Assembly: GCA_003133345.1 (NCBI GenBank)
Contig: PKXB01000180.1
Span: 8,958 to 14,441 of the forward strand
From: Hyphomicrobiales bacterium
GTDB lineage: Bacteria; Pseudomonadota; Alphaproteobacteria; Rhizobiales; Xanthobacteraceae
Length of the DNA stretch: 5,484 nt
Reading direction: 5' to 3'
Of this stretch, positions 5,338 through 5,484 are shown piece after piece (positions within the stretch are counted from its first letter, which is position 1; every line of letters starts with the position of its first letter). Made by a program: the position numbers and the translations under genes. Under the pieces are notes generated by a model that saw nothing but the letters and a program-made list of their open reading frames with translations, was not told the DNA's origin and did not search any database.

Positions 5338-5484
5338 TGAAAAAGACGACGCGCGTTTCATGTCTTTGGCGTTCACGCTCGGCCGGCGCGGACTGGGCAA
5401 CACCTGGCCCAATCCGGCGGTCGGCGCGGTTATCGTCAAAGACAATGTCATCGTCGGCCGCGGCTGGACGCAAGCGGGCGGCCG
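5279..5484 (+). CDS. ribD: riboflavin biosynthesis bifunctional deaminase/reductase RibD, 3' end beyond the window
   Basis: The frame is open from the ATG at 5279 to the window end (68 full codons). From about residue 24 it reads DARFMSLAFTLGRRGLG followed by NTWPNPAVGAVIV (41-53) and VGRGWTQAGGR, the conserved N-terminus of the RibD cytidine-deaminase-like domain. This domain deaminates diaminohydroxyphosphoribosylaminopyrimidine; a C-terminal reductase domain then reduces the sugar. The zinc-binding HAE motif and the reductase lie beyond the window. The start at 5279 has a good ribosome-binding site, and a TAA six bases upstream excludes earlier starts. The other in-frame ATGs (5294, with its AGGGG only two bases away, and 5360, after the conserved D-x-x-F) are less likely. 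Residues 1-19 (MSTGVMDSGLAPAGAPRND) are encoded by the right half of the palindromic repeat and do not look like RibD sequence. Confidence 0.9.
   Translation, partial: MSTGVMDSGLAPAGAPRNDNEKDDARFMSLAFTLGRRGLGNTWPNPAVGAVIVKDNVIVGRGWTQAGG

Overview
The window is high-GC, and all its genes lie on the + strand. Gene content and order point to an alphaproteobacterium of the Hyphomicrobiales (Rhizobiales), most likely near the Bradyrhizobium / Rhodopseudomonas / Xanthobacteraceae side. The reasons are an LdtR-type MarR regulator, the glyA-nrdR-ribD order, a Rhizobiales-style N-terminal extension on GlyA, and two families of intergenic palindromic repeats. The species cannot be fixed from this sequence alone.

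Layout. (1) Positions 1-2239 are the distal part of a valine-degradation operon. It holds a 5'-truncated 3-hydroxyisobutyryl-CoA hydrolase, a small four-helix membrane protein overlapping it by ATGA, and 3-hydroxyisobutyrate dehydrogenase (mmsB). The two enzymes are consecutive steps of the pathway. (2) Positions 2240-2560 contain a nested palindromic repeat (2251-2354) and then an AT-rich leader with several short repeated motifs. (3) ldtR (2561-3073) is a MarR-family regulator, closed by a strong intrinsic terminator (3099-3124). (4) A predicted promoter (3190-3218) overlaps one copy of an exact 10-bp direct repeat and drives glyA (serine hydroxymethyltransferase), followed by nrdR (regulator of ribonucleotide reductase genes) and the start of ribD (riboflavin biosynthesis). 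The glyA-nrdR-ribD cluster links one-carbon, deoxyribonucleotide and flavin supply.

Every gene is a recognisable member of a known family except the small membrane protein, whose function is unknown. I found no CRISPR array, RNA gene, transposase, phage gene or clearly new multi-gene system. The unusual part is how the repeats meet the genes. One repeat supplies the stop codon of glyA. A second supplies the ribosome-binding site, start codon and first ~19 residues of RibD, with the site and start codon in the loop of a long hairpin. A 17-bp sequence before mmsB looks like the two ends of the glyA-nrdR repeat joined together, possibly a deletion remnant.
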